A stretch of 64,000 nt of DNA, from positions 53,070-117,069 of the forward strand of contig NTLA01000006.1 in the NCBI GenBank assembly GCA_002457435.1, in the 5' to 3' direction. The translations under genes were made by a program, and so were the position numbers. This stretch comes from Acidimicrobiales bacterium MED-G01. GTDB lineage: Bacteria; Actinomycetota; Acidimicrobiia; Acidimicrobiales; Poriferisodalaceae. Below are positions 52,695 to 62,389 of the stretch, piece after piece (position 1 is the first letter of the stretch; each line of letters begins with the position of its first letter). Under the pieces are notes generated by a model that had not been told where the DNA came from, did not search any database, and saw only the letters and a list, made by a program, of their open reading frames with translations.

Positions 52695-53912
52695 ATGCAT
52701 CAACCTCTGACCCCTGATTATTACCACTATGAATGGACTGCGATTAACTCAGCTTTCTGCTCCCATGACGGCAGCGTCGTAGTTACTTGGCACGACGGAA
52801 AACAACTCGAATGTCATCCATTGTGGCTGAGAGAAAATGCGCCAGGACCAGGTGGGATAGACCCCAGATCAAAAGAAAACGATCTCAACATTGTCGACTT
52901 GAACCTCGAAACACGCATCACAAAAGCCTTTGTCCAAAATGGAGCCTTGATAGTTCATTTTCAACCGGAAGGTCGTCAAGCCAGCTTCCACCCTGGGTGG
53001 TTACGACACGTAGCAGACGGCAAACATAAGACTTTCGCCCTATTACCTCAACCCCAGGTTTGGACGTCCGCCGATCTCATCGAGCCCCCAACTCACGACG
53101 GGCCTTCGGTCCTAGCCTCCGACGAGGCATTAGCGGACTGGCTCGACGATCTCCTCAAATACGGATTGGCGCGCCTGATCCGTTTGCCCACTGCCAATGA
53201 GATTGTGGAATTGGTCGGAAACCGTATCGGAGTGCTCCGAGACTCCAATTTCGGCCTGACATGGCACGTCAGCGTAGATATCGACCCGAACTCCACAGCC
53301 AACACAAACGCTGAACTCCCAGCGCATAGTGATCTACCTTCACGAGAAACACCCCCAGGCTTCCAACTACTGCATTGTCAAAAAAATACGGCAAGTGGGG
53401 GCATGTCGACCATGACCGACGGACTGGCTGTGGTGGATCACCTTGAAACGAACGAACCTGAGGTGCTGGAGTTGTTGACTTCGCGACAATGGACTTTCTT
53501 TAATCGCGATGAGAGCCAGGACCATCGATGGACCGGGCCAATCATTGATAAAGGCGATGGACGGGTGCCCTGGACGTTCAGGGCATTTCACCCAGTTCGC
53601 GGATTCCCGGCGATGCCTGAAGAAGAGATAAGTGACGCGTACGCCGCTCTCCAACGCTTCGGCTATTTGGCAAATTGGGACAAATTTCAGATCCGTTACG
53701 AATTCACTCCCGGAGATCTAGTGGCGTTCGACAATCGCCGTGTCTTACACGGGCGAGAATCATTCGATACGACAGCTGGAGTAAGAAGGTTGAGAGGAAC
53801 ATACCTTGACTCAGACGAGGTGTACTCAAGAATGCGGGTCTTAAGGCGTCACCTAACAAGCAGCAACTCGTCAAACACATTTTCTGCGACCGGAGCGAAT
53901 ATCAATGCCTGA
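52695..53912 (+). CDS. gamma-butyrobetaine hydroxylase-like 2-oxoglutarate dioxygenase
   Basis: A 405-residue Fe(II)/2-oxoglutarate oxygenase. An N-terminal DUF971-type domain (TWHDGKQLECHPLWLREN) precedes the TauD-like domain with iron ligands H211 and D213 in AHSDLP and a distal His in DNRRVLHGRES. This two-domain order is that of gamma-butyrobetaine hydroxylase, which makes L-carnitine. The cysteine cluster that binds zinc in the animal enzyme (LRDNCPCSDC) is absent: LRENAPGPGG. The following genes convert carnitine onward, supporting the role. It overlaps the next gene by 8 bases. Confidence 0.86.
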   Translation: MHQPLTPDYYHYEWTAINSAFCSHDGSVVVTWHDGKQLECHPLWLRENAPGPGGIDPRSKENDLNIVDLNLETRITKAFVQNGALIVHFQPEGRQASFHPGWLRHVADGKHKTFALLPQPQVWTSADLIEPPTHDGPSVLASDEALADWLDDLLKYGLARLIRLPTANEIVELVGNRIGVLRDSNFGLTWHVSVDIDPNSTANTNAELPAHSDLPSRETPPGFQLLHCQKNTASGGMSTMTDGLAVVDHLETNEPEVLELLTSRQWTFFNRDESQDHRWTGPIIDKGDGRVPWTFRAFHPVRGFPAMPEEEISDAYAALQRFGYLANWDKFQIRYEFTPGDLVAFDNRRVLHGRESFDTTAGVRRLRGTYLDSDEVYSRMRVLRRHLTSSNSSNTFSATGANINA

Positions 53913-54798
53913 AGTTTTCATAACTTGTGCAGTCACAGGAGCTGGGGACACCGTCGGCAAATCCGACAAAGTTCCCTTCACTCCCGAAGCCATCGCAAGT
54001 GACGTCATTGCGGCGGCCGAGGCTGGTGCAGCTATAGCCCACATACACGTGAGGGATCCCATAACAGGAGAACCAGATCGCCAGATCGACTACTACCAAG
54101 AAGTCGTAGAGCGAGTGAGGGCCTCAAAGACCGACGTGATCCTCAATTTAACTGCGGGCATGGGCGGTGACCTGGTCATTGGGTCCGTTGAAAACCCGCT
54201 ACCCCTCGATCCAAATCAGACTGATCTGGTCGGGGCTACAGAACGCTTAGATCATGTTCGCCTCCTTCACCCAGAAATTTGCACTCTTGATTGCGGAACT
54301 ATGAACTTCGGAGAAGGAAACTATGTAGCTACGAACACCCACGACACTCTTGCCGAAATGGCTCGCCAGATAAAGACAATTGGCGTTCGACCCGAAATTG
54401 AAGTTTTCGATACCGGGCAACTGTGGGAAGCGAAAGCTCTCGTTGATCAGGGCCTTATCGACTTGCCTGTAATGGTTCAGCTATGTATGGGAGTTCGATG
54501 GGGAGCACCAAACGATCTGAACACCTTCATGGCCCTCGTCAACAACGTTCCCGACGGCTGGACTTTTTCAGCCTTCTCTCTTGGCAGGGACCAATTACCC
54601 TACGTGGCCCTAGCTGCGGTAGCTGGAGGTAACGCTCGTGTCGGGTTGGAAGATAATCTCTACCTCGATCGCGGTGAGTTAGCGACCAATCAGACACTCA
54701 CGGCACGAGCTAAACACATCCTCGAGTCCATGAATTTTGACGTGATGGGACCAGAGAGCGTCCGTGAGAAGTTGCAACTCACGAAGTGGGTTCCGTGA
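53905..54798 (+). CDS. beta-keto acid cleavage enzyme (BKACE), probably 3-dehydrocarnitine-cleaving
   Basis: A 297-residue zinc enzyme of the BKACE (DUF849) family, which cleaves a beta-keto acid with acetyl-CoA to give acetoacetate and a CoA ester. Zinc-ligand HIHVRDP is near residue 47, and LNLTAGMG, TLDCGTMNFG, and ARVGLEDNLYLDRGELATNQ are typical. Between a gamma-butyrobetaine hydroxylase-like gene and a carnitine dehydrogenase-like gene it most likely cleaves 3-dehydrocarnitine to glycine betaine-CoA. That assignment is from context. It shares a GTGA overlap with the downstream gene. Confidence 0.87.
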   Translation: MPEVFITCAVTGAGDTVGKSDKVPFTPEAIASDVIAAAEAGAAIAHIHVRDPITGEPDRQIDYYQEVVERVRASKTDVILNLTAGMGGDLVIGSVENPLPLDPNQTDLVGATERLDHVRLLHPEICTLDCGTMNFGEGNYVATNTHDTLAEMARQIKTIGVRPEIEVFDTGQLWEAKALVDQGLIDLPVMVQLCMGVRWGAPNDLNTFMALVNNVPDGWTFSAFSLGRDQLPYVALAAVAGGNARVGLEDNLYLDRGELATNQTLTARAKHILESMNFDVMGPESVREKLQLTKWVP

Positions 54799-55775
54799 AC
54801 GAAAGTTCTCCACCGCAACATGTCTCAATCATTGGCGCTGGAGTTATCGGAGCCGCTTGGGCTGCTCGTTGGGTACTACGGGGATCCAGTGTTGCTATCT
54901 ACGACCCGTCTCCGGAAACCGAGCGAATAGTTACAGAAGTGTTAGAAAACGCCCGCTACGCGTGGCAACGATTGGACACAGCCCCAGAGGGCGAAGGTTC
55001 TTTAACGTTTTCTAAGTCACTGGGCGAAGCAGTCGAGGGTGCCCATCTGATTCAGGAAAGCACACCAGAAGATTTAGACTTCAAAAAATCCATATTCGCT
55101 CAAATTGAATCTTGTGCCGACAACACAGCCTTAATCGCATCTTCAACTTCAGGCCTTCTGCCTTCCACCCTTCAAGATGAAATGATCCACCCCGATCGCC
55201 TAGTGGTTGGTCACCCCTTTAACCCCGTTTATCTGATCCCTCTGGTGGAAGTCGTCGGCGGAAAACAAACCTCGGCTGACTCAATATCGACAGCTATTAC
55301 TTTTTATGAAGCTGCAGGAATGAGTCCCCTACACGTTCGAGTCGAGATAGACGCATTCATCGCGGACCGGCTACTTGAGGCCGTATGGCGCGAAGCCTTA
55401 TGGCTGGTGAAGGACGGAGTGGCAACTACCCAAGAAATTGATGACGCGATCCATTTGGGTTTTGGGCTTAGGTGGGCACAAATGGGTCTCTTCGAGAATT
55501 ATCGGATAGCCGGCGGTGAAGGAGGTATGGAGCACTTCATCAGACAATTTGGGCCGTCTCTTGATTGGCCATGGTCAAAAATGACCGACACACCCGAACT
55601 CACCGACGATTTAGTCATGCGCATCAGCGATCAGTCTGATGCCCAGTCCGGTCATTACTCGATTCGTGAGCTCGAGAGAATCCGCGACAACAACCTCGTC
55701 GACATGATGCTGGCGTTGGAGAACAACGAATGGGGAGCCGGCCTTACTATTCGCAAGCTCCGCGACGAACCCTGA
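54795..55775 (+). CDS. L-carnitine dehydrogenase-like 3-hydroxyacyl-CoA dehydrogenase family protein
   Basis: A 326-residue NAD-dependent dehydrogenase. The nucleotide-binding IIGAGVIGAAWAARWVLRG opens the protein, and GHPFNPVYLIPLVEVVGG follows. The C-terminal segment GFGLRWAQMGLFENYRIAGGEGG is that of L-carnitine 3-dehydrogenases, which oxidise carnitine to 3-dehydrocarnitine. I chose GTG 54795 because it gives a GTGA overlap with the BKACE gene. Together with its two upstream neighbours it forms a pathway from gamma-butyrobetaine to a betaine-CoA. No thioesterase follows. Confidence 0.87.
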   Translation: MNESSPPQHVSIIGAGVIGAAWAARWVLRGSSVAIYDPSPETERIVTEVLENARYAWQRLDTAPEGEGSLTFSKSLGEAVEGAHLIQESTPEDLDFKKSIFAQIESCADNTALIASSTSGLLPSTLQDEMIHPDRLVVGHPFNPVYLIPLVEVVGGKQTSADSISTAITFYEAAGMSPLHVRVEIDAFIADRLLEAVWREALWLVKDGVATTQEIDDAIHLGFGLRWAQMGLFENYRIAGGEGGMEHFIRQFGPSLDWPWSKMTDTPELTDDLVMRISDQSDAQSGHYSIRELERIRDNNLVDMMLALENNEWGAGLTIRKLRDEP

Positions 55776-55783
55776 CTATCCCC

Positions 55784-55978
55784 TTATTCTTCAATCGAAA
55801 TAGCGAACTCGGGGCAATTAGCAGCTGCAAGGCGAGCCTTTTCCTCCAACTCGGCCGGCACCTGCCCATCACCGATTTCTGTCGCATACCCGTAATCGTC
55901 AACATCGAACAGTTCCACAGCAAGAGAAAAACAACGGTTATGGCCTTGACATTTATCGGCGTCAACTTGAACCCTCAT
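55784..55978 (-). CDS. 3Fe-4S ferredoxin
   Basis: A 64-residue ferredoxin of the type that serves cytochrome P450 and related oxygenases. Cluster ligands are in DKCQGHNRCFSL and ANCPEFAI (C-x5-C...CP), which lacks the fourth Cys and so suggests a 3Fe-4S cluster. It converges on the carnitine operon end, 8 bases away. No P450 gene is adjacent, so its partner lies elsewhere. Confidence 0.86.
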   Translation of the reverse strand: MRVQVDADKCQGHNRCFSLAVELFDVDDYGYATEIGDGQVPAELEEKARLAAANCPEFAISIEE

Positions 55979-56103
55979 TTACGACCCCCCAAGAACAGCT
56001 TCCTGAATTCCTAATCTAGCGCCATTTGACTCGTAACTTTTCTGTGCTGCAAGGACACGAGACCTTATTGGCGGCGAGATCGGTATCAACTCTCAAATCC
56101 TTC

Positions 56104-56134
56104 TAATATACGTGGAGTACAAGGAGTTAGACCG
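56104..56134 (+). promoter_or_regulatory. -10-like element and ribosome site of the molybdopterin oxidoreductase
   Basis: TAATAT at 56104-56109 could be a -10 box, and AAGGAG lies 8 bases before the GTG at 56134. No good -35 is seen. Confidence 0.4.
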
Positions 56135-58431
56135 TGGCCCAAACTGAAGCACCTGCCGTACCCGATACCGAAACTGACCCGACAAAGGAATGGCACAAAA
56201 CTGCCTGTGTCCTATGTTCAGCTAACTGCGGCATTGAAGTTCGTATCGATGGGAGAGAAATAGTTAGGGTTCGCGGCGATAAAGAACACCCATCGAGCAA
56301 GGGCTACACCTGCGAAAAGGGCCTCAGGGTTAATCACTACCAAAATGGACGTGATCGTCTCACAACGCCGTTGAAGAAACTAGAAGATGGGACTTTCGCA
56401 GAGATCAGCTGGGACCAGGCGATAAAGGAAGTCGCTGATCAACTGGTCGGTATCCGAGACGTCTACGGCGGAGACAAGATCATGTACTACGGAGGAGGCG
56501 GCCAAGGTAACCATTTCCCTGGTGCATACGCTCGCAGTGTCCTGCAGACTCTCGGTGTCAAATATCGCAGTAATGCTCTTGCCCAAGAAAAAACTGGAAT
56601 GTATTGGGTCCAAGGCAAATTTTTTGGTCGTCAAGACATTGGGGCGTCACCCGATTTCCACCACACCGACTGTGCTGTGTTTGTCGGTAAAAACCCTTGG
56701 CACAGCCACGGCTTTCCCGAGGCAAGAAACGTTTTAAATGCCATCAAGAACGATGACAATCGTAAGATCGTAGTTTTTGATCCTCGAGTTTCAGAGACAG
56801 CAAACATTTCGGACCACCACTTGCGAGTTAAACCGGGAACAGATGCTTGGGCTCTAGCAGCAATCCTCGCTGCAATGGTGGACGAGGAGTTGACCGATGA
56901 CACGTTCCTGAACAATCAATGTGTCGGATGGGACGAACTCAAACCCTTGCTGGAAGCGGTCGATATTTCTGATTACGCAAGGAAGTGTGGAATCCCCGAA
57001 GAGGAGCTACGGGCCGCTGCTCGGACCATGTCAAATGCTCGATCAATGGCTACTGAGGAGGATCTTGGCATCGAAATGGCGCCTCATTCCACACTTAATA
57101 GCTGGCTACAACGACTGTTGTACTTGCTTACCGGGAACTTTGGCAACGAAGGTGGAATGAACATTCCCAACAGGTTGGCTCCAATATGTGGCCATAGCGC
57201 AGAAGGTGCAACCGAACCAGTAACTGGAACTCCACTACTTTGCGGGCTCATGGCGTGCGCAGCAATCCCTGATGCTATTGACACTGACCATCCTGATCGA
57301 TTCAGGGGGATGATCGTCGAATCCTCAAACCCTGTTCATTCCTTGCCCGATTCGAAGCGCTTCCGCGAAGCCTTTGCCAAGCTCGACTGTTTGGTCGTGA
57401 TCGATGTAGCAATGACCGAAACTGCCAGACAAGCAGATTACGTTTTGCCTGCCTGCTCCCAATACGAAAAAGCCGAAGCTACCTTTTTCGCTGGGGAGAT
57501 GCCCTCCAACACATTCCACATTCGCCAACCTATTTTTGAACCTCTGGGCGACACGCTTCCCGAAGCCGAAATCCACGCAAGACTTGTCGAGGCAATGGGT
57601 GGAGAGCCTGAGGGAGTTCAGGAGCTGGCCGACGCAGCGGAGCAAGGACGCGACGCATTTATTGCGACGTTCACACGGCTCTCCACAGAAAACCCAGACA
57701 TTGGAGCAAAGCTGCCCACAGCTTTGTATCGCTCTCTTGGACAGGGGCTGGGCAACATGAGCTCAGCCGCAATTATGTTCGGTTCTGCAATGCAGGCCTC
57801 TATGCGATTCCCAGACGCAATTAGAGCGGCAGGCGTAGAGGGCGATGGCCTGGAGCTGGCTAGCAATCTCTTTGATGCTCTTATTGATGCCAAATCGGGA
57901 ATGGTCTTTAGCACCAGCGATTACTCAACGAGTTTCGACCGGATCAAGACACCTGATGGGAAAATTCACATTCACATAGAGGAACTAGTAGAGGAACTGC
58001 AAAGTTTGGCCTCTGAAGAGCCTGCTTCACCAACCGATGCTTACCCGTTTGTACTAACCGCCGGAGAACACAGAGGGTCAACGGTAAACGACATAATCCG
58101 AGATCCTTCATGGCGAAAGAAAGATAAAGACGGCGCGTTACGAATCAATCCAGCGGATGCCGACAGGCTTGGAGTGGTTGATGGCCAGAGAGTACGAGTC
58201 GTCACAAAGCGCGGCGAGGCAGAGGCACCTGCGGATATCAGCGACAGCATGATGGAGGGACAAGTAAGCCTGCCTCATGGGTTTGGTATGGAATATCCGG
58301 ATGAAAACGGTGAACACAAAATCCACGGTGTCTCTGTGAATGAGCTAACTGACCTGGAAGATCGTGACTGGTTGGCACTAACCCCTCACCATAAACATGT
58401 CCGGGCGCGCCTTGAGGCGGTTCTTGGCTAA
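56134..58431 (+). CDS. molybdopterin oxidoreductase (DMSO reductase family)
   Basis: A 765-residue protein with an N-terminal [4Fe-4S] domain (C25-x2-C28-x3-C32-x27-C60), a central MGD-binding domain and a C-terminal dinucleotide-binding domain (PFVLTAGEHRGSTVNDI, FGMEYPDENGEHK). There is no twin-arginine signal, so it is cytoplasmic. No Cys, or UGA-coded Sec, occurs between residues 61 and about 187, the region that normally supplies the Mo ligand in Fdh/Nap enzymes. The reaction is open; formate dehydrogenase-like and assimilatory nitrate reductase-like are both possible. The GTG start has AAGGAG at 8 bases. Confidence 0.87.
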   Translation: MAQTEAPAVPDTETDPTKEWHKTACVLCSANCGIEVRIDGREIVRVRGDKEHPSSKGYTCEKGLRVNHYQNGRDRLTTPLKKLEDGTFAEISWDQAIKEVADQLVGIRDVYGGDKIMYYGGGGQGNHFPGAYARSVLQTLGVKYRSNALAQEKTGMYWVQGKFFGRQDIGASPDFHHTDCAVFVGKNPWHSHGFPEARNVLNAIKNDDNRKIVVFDPRVSETANISDHHLRVKPGTDAWALAAILAAMVDEELTDDTFLNNQCVGWDELKPLLEAVDISDYARKCGIPEEELRAAARTMSNARSMATEEDLGIEMAPHSTLNSWLQRLLYLLTGNFGNEGGMNIPNRLAPICGHSAEGATEPVTGTPLLCGLMACAAIPDAIDTDHPDRFRGMIVESSNPVHSLPDSKRFREAFAKLDCLVVIDVAMTETARQADYVLPACSQYEKAEATFFAGEMPSNTFHIRQPIFEPLGDTLPEAEIHARLVEAMGGEPEGVQELADAAEQGRDAFIATFTRLSTENPDIGAKLPTALYRSLGQGLGNMSSAAIMFGSAMQASMRFPDAIRAAGVEGDGLELASNLFDALIDAKSGMVFSTSDYSTSFDRIKTPDGKIHIHIEELVEELQSLASEEPASPTDAYPFVLTAGEHRGSTVNDIIRDPSWRKKDKDGALRINPADADRLGVVDGQRVRVVTKRGEAEAPADISDSMMEGQVSLPHGFGMEYPDENGEHKIHGVSVNELTDLEDRDWLALTPHHKHVRARLEAVLG

Positions 58432-58437
58432 GGAGCC

Positions 58438-59226
58438 TTACTCGTACCCTTCCCACGTGTCTGAAGTGGGCAACGGCGAGCCTTTAAGCAACGCTGCGTG
58501 TCTTTCCCGTATCTGTTTGGGAATATGAGACCTGACATATTCGACTTGCTGCTCCAAAACGAGATCCACTAGCTCCAACCTGTCCGGTGTTTGTTTCCAA
58601 GCAATCGGGACATACACCGGTAATTCGAAACGGCGCAGCCTATCCAGACCCGAGTAAATCGCTTTTTGATACTCAAACCGCTCACTCCAATCCCAGTGCG
58701 GGGGAGAAAAACCAGTGCCGGGATCAAGCACTATTCGTTCTCTGATACCCCAGTGCCGCGCTCTTTCCAGCTGCAGATCGAACCAATCAACCATGACCTG
58801 AACGGGGTCTCCATGCACGTGCTTCAAATGCCTTGGGTCAGGGCCAAGCATGAACGGGAGGACAACTTGGATCTCGCGCTCTGCTGCCAACTCAATCATC
58901 TCATCGCTCTGAAGTGCATCCGATGCGTTCAAGACCGAGGCTCCCGCATCCAAGGCGTTTCTCGCAGTTTCAACCTGCCATGTGTCGATAGCTACGTCGA
59001 CCCCAAGCGAGAGCAGACCCTTAAGGACCGGCTTGACCACCTGCCATTCTTTTTCTGGGGCTACAAAGGCTGCATCTCCGTGAGACGCCTGGGCACCGAC
59101 ATCTATGTGATCCGCTCCTTGGGTTAAGAGCAGGCCCCCATATGCACGAGCCTCATCTTCGGTAGAGACAACCGAAAATTTCGCTAAGGAATCGGGAGAA
59201 GCATTCACCACTCCGAAGATTTCCAT
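58438..59226 (-). CDS. dihydropteroate synthase-like protein
   Basis: A 262-residue TIM-barrel protein of the pterin-binding family. IFGVVNASPDSLAKF is the first motif, DHIDVGAQASHG the second, VAIDTWQVETARNALDAGASVLNASDAL the third, and VLDPGTGFSPPHW a later one. The canonical FSDGG is altered (SLAKFSV), so it may be a DHPS paralogue rather than FolP itself. It is convergent with the molybdopterin enzyme and precedes, on the same strand, nothing but intergenic space of 6 bases. Confidence 0.78.
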   Translation of the reverse strand: MEIFGVVNASPDSLAKFSVVSTEDEARAYGGLLLTQGADHIDVGAQASHGDAAFVAPEKEWQVVKPVLKGLLSLGVDVAIDTWQVETARNALDAGASVLNASDALQSDEMIELAAEREIQVVLPFMLGPDPRHLKHVHGDPVQVMVDWFDLQLERARHWGIRERIVLDPGTGFSPPHWDWSERFEYQKAIYSGLDRLRRFELPVYVPIAWKQTPDRLELVDLVLEQQVEYVRSHIPKQIRERHAALLKGSPLPTSDTWEGYE

Positions 59227-59235
59227 AGCTCGAAC

Positions 59236-60471
59236 CTACCCTCGTAACGCGTTTGGATGACCTAATACTTCAACTTTTGTTTTATAGATCAAGGTTGAGA
59301 TAAATCCAACGCCGATAACCGCGATACCCATAACAACCAGTGTCTGCCGCAAGCCGAAGCGATCCGCGCAAATACCGAGTGGCAATGCAGCGATACCGAA
59401 AAAGTTGAAACCAAGCTGGAGGAGTGACTGCATTCTGCCGTGATACTCCGGCAAGCTACTGGCCAAGGTAAGAGTTGCATTCATCGATTGGAACGCGGAC
59501 GTTGCAGCACCCAACACGAACATGACAAGCATGGCGGTCATAAATGTTGGAGCAATACCGGTTGCGACGATGCCAGCTCCAAATCCCAAAACCGCTGCGT
59601 TGTGTATCTTCCAGGCAACGAGTCCTTCAGCCCTTCCTGCAATAAACAACGCTATTGCGAGGCCACCACTTGCTCCGATCGCCGAAAGCCATGCGAAACC
59701 GCTATCCCCAGCAGCGAAAAGATCTTCGGCGACGCTCGGGAGAAATGCGACATACGGGAATCCCAAAAGTAACGCAAGCGCCGAGGTTCCCAAAAGGAGA
59801 GGAAGAGGCCATGTACTGCGTGCGTATCTCACACCGTCGACGAGATCGTTAAGGGCGGATGGCTTTGACGAGTTGGACGGCGGATGACCGGGAGGTAGGC
59901 CAAAAAAGAAGATGCTGCCCACGACGGTGAGGCAGGTGCTCACCCAATAGACAGCGCCGATACCCAACTCCGGAAAGCCAAGGATGACTCCGGCAATAAC
60001 TGGGCCGACAACTCGGTTCAAATTCATCGAGATCTGCGATAACACCACTCCGTTTGCTAGGCGTTCGGGCCCAACTAATTCGGCGGTGAAGGCCATCCGA
60101 GCGGGCAAAAGACCACTGAAGCCTGCTGACTGGACCGCCGAAGCAAGTAAGAGCATCCAAAAAGTAATGAATTCAAATTGAACCGCCAGCGCTATACCTA
60201 ACGACGAGACCAGCAACAGGCCATTGGAGATGAGGAGGATGGAGCGTTTGGGAAACCGGTCAGCAGCTACACCTCCAAGGGGGGTAGTTATTAATCCCGT
60301 TAAGCCGAAAGCAAGACTCACCGCCCCTAAGGCAGCATTTGAGCCTTCCAGATCTTTGGCAAGAACCCCGCGAGCCACCATTTGGGCGAAGATCGCCAAA
60401 GAAAAGAGGTAACCACCCACCCAGAGGCGCCTAAAAGGCTCTATTGAAAGACTGTCGAACGTACCACTCAC
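59236..60471 (-). CDS. MFS transporter
   Basis: A 411-residue major facilitator with about 12 transmembrane segments. The loop GGVAADRFPKRSILLISN between helices 2 and 3 is the family's signature, and GICADRFGLRQTLVVMGI is its C-terminal counterpart. The pattern is like drug-export or MDR-type permeases, but the substrate is unknown. It lies between ilvD and the DHPS-like gene, all on the minus strand. Confidence 0.87.
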   Translation of the reverse strand: MSGTFDSLSIEPFRRLWVGGYLFSLAIFAQMVARGVLAKDLEGSNAALGAVSLAFGLTGLITTPLGGVAADRFPKRSILLISNGLLLVSSLGIALAVQFEFITFWMLLLASAVQSAGFSGLLPARMAFTAELVGPERLANGVVLSQISMNLNRVVGPVIAGVILGFPELGIGAVYWVSTCLTVVGSIFFFGLPPGHPPSNSSKPSALNDLVDGVRYARSTWPLPLLLGTSALALLLGFPYVAFLPSVAEDLFAAGDSGFAWLSAIGASGGLAIALFIAGRAEGLVAWKIHNAAVLGFGAGIVATGIAPTFMTAMLVMFVLGAATSAFQSMNATLTLASSLPEYHGRMQSLLQLGFNFFGIAALPLGICADRFGLRQTLVVMGIAVIGVGFISTLIYKTKVEVLGHPNALRG

Positions 60472-60486
60472 TTTGTGCGTTTGTGG

Positions 60487-62322
60487 CTATAGAAATGCGC
60501 TGAGGTCGCGCACGGCACCTGTGTCTGCGCTCGTAGCCATCAAACCATACGCCTTTAAGGCCGCAGATACTTTGCGGGGTCGCTGCATCTCAGGTTTCCA
60601 ACCCAGTTCGTCTTGACGCTTTCTCCGGTTACTCAATTCAACCTCATCGACATCGAGACGAATTGACCGATTTGGGATATCGATATGAATGACATCGCCG
60701 TCCTTCACCAGCCCAATTGTGCCTCCTGCTGCAGCTTCAGGCGAGACATGTCCAATTGATAATCCTGACGTTCCTCCCGAGAAACGACCATCGGTCAGCA
60801 AGGCACAAGCCTGTCCGAGGCCTTTCGACTTCAAATACGACGTTGGGTACAACATTTCTTGCATCCCAGGACCGCCTCGTGGCCCTTCGTATCGAACTAC
60901 GACAACTGAGCCTTCTTTAACCTTGTCGTTCAAAATATGGTCAACCGCTTCGTCTTGGCTTTCAACGACATGCGCCAAACCCGAAAAAACAAGGTTTGCA
61001 TCGTCGACACCAGCCGTCTTTACGACACAGCCATCCTCGGCCAAATTTCCATACAAGACCGCAAGTCCACCATCTGCGCTATAAGCATGATCAACAGACC
61101 GTATACAGCCCTGTTCTCTGTCAAGATCTAACTTCCCATAACGCTCAGACTGACTAAACGCCACTTGTGTCGGAATTCCAGCAGGACCAGCGCGATAAAA
61201 ACGGTGCAGCTCCTCATCGTCATTTGTTGCGACGTCATACTTCGCTAAAGCTTCGAACAAGCTTGGTTCGTGCACCGTGGGCACCTCGTTGTGAAGAAGG
61301 CCACCACGATTTAGCTCAGCCAAAATTCCCATCACCCCACCGGCTCTGTGCACATCTTCGACGTGAAATAGCTCTGTAGCTGGCGCTACTTTGCAGATAT
61401 TCGGGACCTTCTTCGATAGCCGGTCTATGTCCGCCATCGTGAAATCCACTTCGCCCTCTTGCGCGGCCGCAAGCAAATGCAAAATCGTGTTTGTTGACCC
61501 ACCCATCGCAATATCAAGACTCATTGCATTTTCAAAAGCATTGAAACTCGCTACGTTCCGAGGCAACACTGAAAAATCATCTTCTGTGTAATAACGCCGA
61601 CATACATCGACTATTAGTCGACCAGCTTGCAGAAAGAGTTCTTCGCGATCAGCGTGAGTAGCGACAACAGTTCCGTTACCGGGGAGCGAAAGCCCTAGAG
61701 CTTCGGTCAGGCAATTCATCGAGTTGGCAGTGAACATTCCAGAGCAAGAGCCGCACGTCGGACAACCTGCCCGCTCCATTTCAGCTACATCTTCATCACT
61801 CACCGAATCATCGGCAGCAACAATCATGACATTGATCAGATCAACTTTATTTTCCGCAAGTTTGGTTTTACCTGCCTCCATCGGGCCCCCAGACACAAAA
61901 ACCGTGGGGATGTTAAGTCGCATTGCTGCGTTAAGCATTCCGGGAGTGATCTTGTCGCAGTTACTTATACAAACCAACGCATCAGCGCAGTGCGCTTCAA
62001 CCATGTACTCGACTGAGTCTGCTATCAGGTCGCGACTAGGAAGGCTGTACAGCATCCCGTCGTGACCCATCGCAATGCCATCATCAACAGCAATGGTGTT
62101 GAACTCCTTGGCAACTCCGCCCACAGCTTCAATCTCTCGCGCTACCAGTTGCCCAAGGTCTTTTAGGTGAACATGACCTGGAACGAATTGGGTAAACGAG
62201 TTCGCGATCGCGATAATTGGTTTCTGGAAATCTTCGTCTGTCATGCCCGTCGCACGCCATAGGGCGCGGGCTCCCGCCTGATTTCGTCCGGCGGTTGTGG
62301 TGGTGGAGCGATACTGAGGCAT
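60487..62322 (-). CDS. ilvD: dihydroxy-acid dehydratase
   Basis: A 611-residue Fe-S dehydratase for branched-chain amino acid synthesis, converting 2,3-dihydroxy-acids to 2-oxo acids. Cluster-binding motifs are visible: [13 protein letters not shown] and [40 protein letters not shown] and [15 protein letters not shown] near the C-terminus are typical. Length is normal. It is the terminal biosynthetic enzyme in this block; the other ilv genes are elsewhere. Confidence 0.95.
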   Translation of the reverse strand: MPQYRSTTTTAGRNQAGARALWRATGMTDEDFQKPIIAIANSFTQFVPGHVHLKDLGQLVAREIEAVGGVAKEFNTIAVDDGIAMGHDGMLYSLPSRDLIADSVEYMVEAHCADALVCISNCDKITPGMLNAAMRLNIPTVFVSGGPMEAGKTKLAENKVDLINVMIVAADDSVSDEDVAEMERAGCPTCGSCSGMFTANSMNCLTEALGLSLPGNGTVVATHADREELFLQAGRLIVDVCRRYYTEDDFSVLPRNVASFNAFENAMSLDIAMGGSTNTILHLLAAAQEGEVDFTMADIDRLSKKVPNICKVAPATELFHVEDVHRAGGVMGILAELNRGGLLHNEVPTVHEPSLFEALAKYDVATNDDEELHRFYRAGPAGIPTQVAFSQSERYGKLDLDREQGCIRSVDHAYSADGGLAVLYGNLAEDGCVVKTAGVDDANLVFSGLAHVVESQDEAVDHILNDKVKEGSVVVVRYEGPRGGPGMQEMLYPTSYLKSKGLGQACALLTDGRFSGGTSGLSIGHVSPEAAAGGTIGLVKDGDVIHIDIPNRSIRLDVDEVELSNRRKRQDELGWKPEMQRPRKVSAALKAYGLMATSADTGAVRDLSAFL

Positions 62323-62389
62323 TCCCCCAGCCTAGAACTCTGAAGAGCAACAAGGGAAAGAAATCGCAGCAGCCCAGAAAGTTTTGGTT

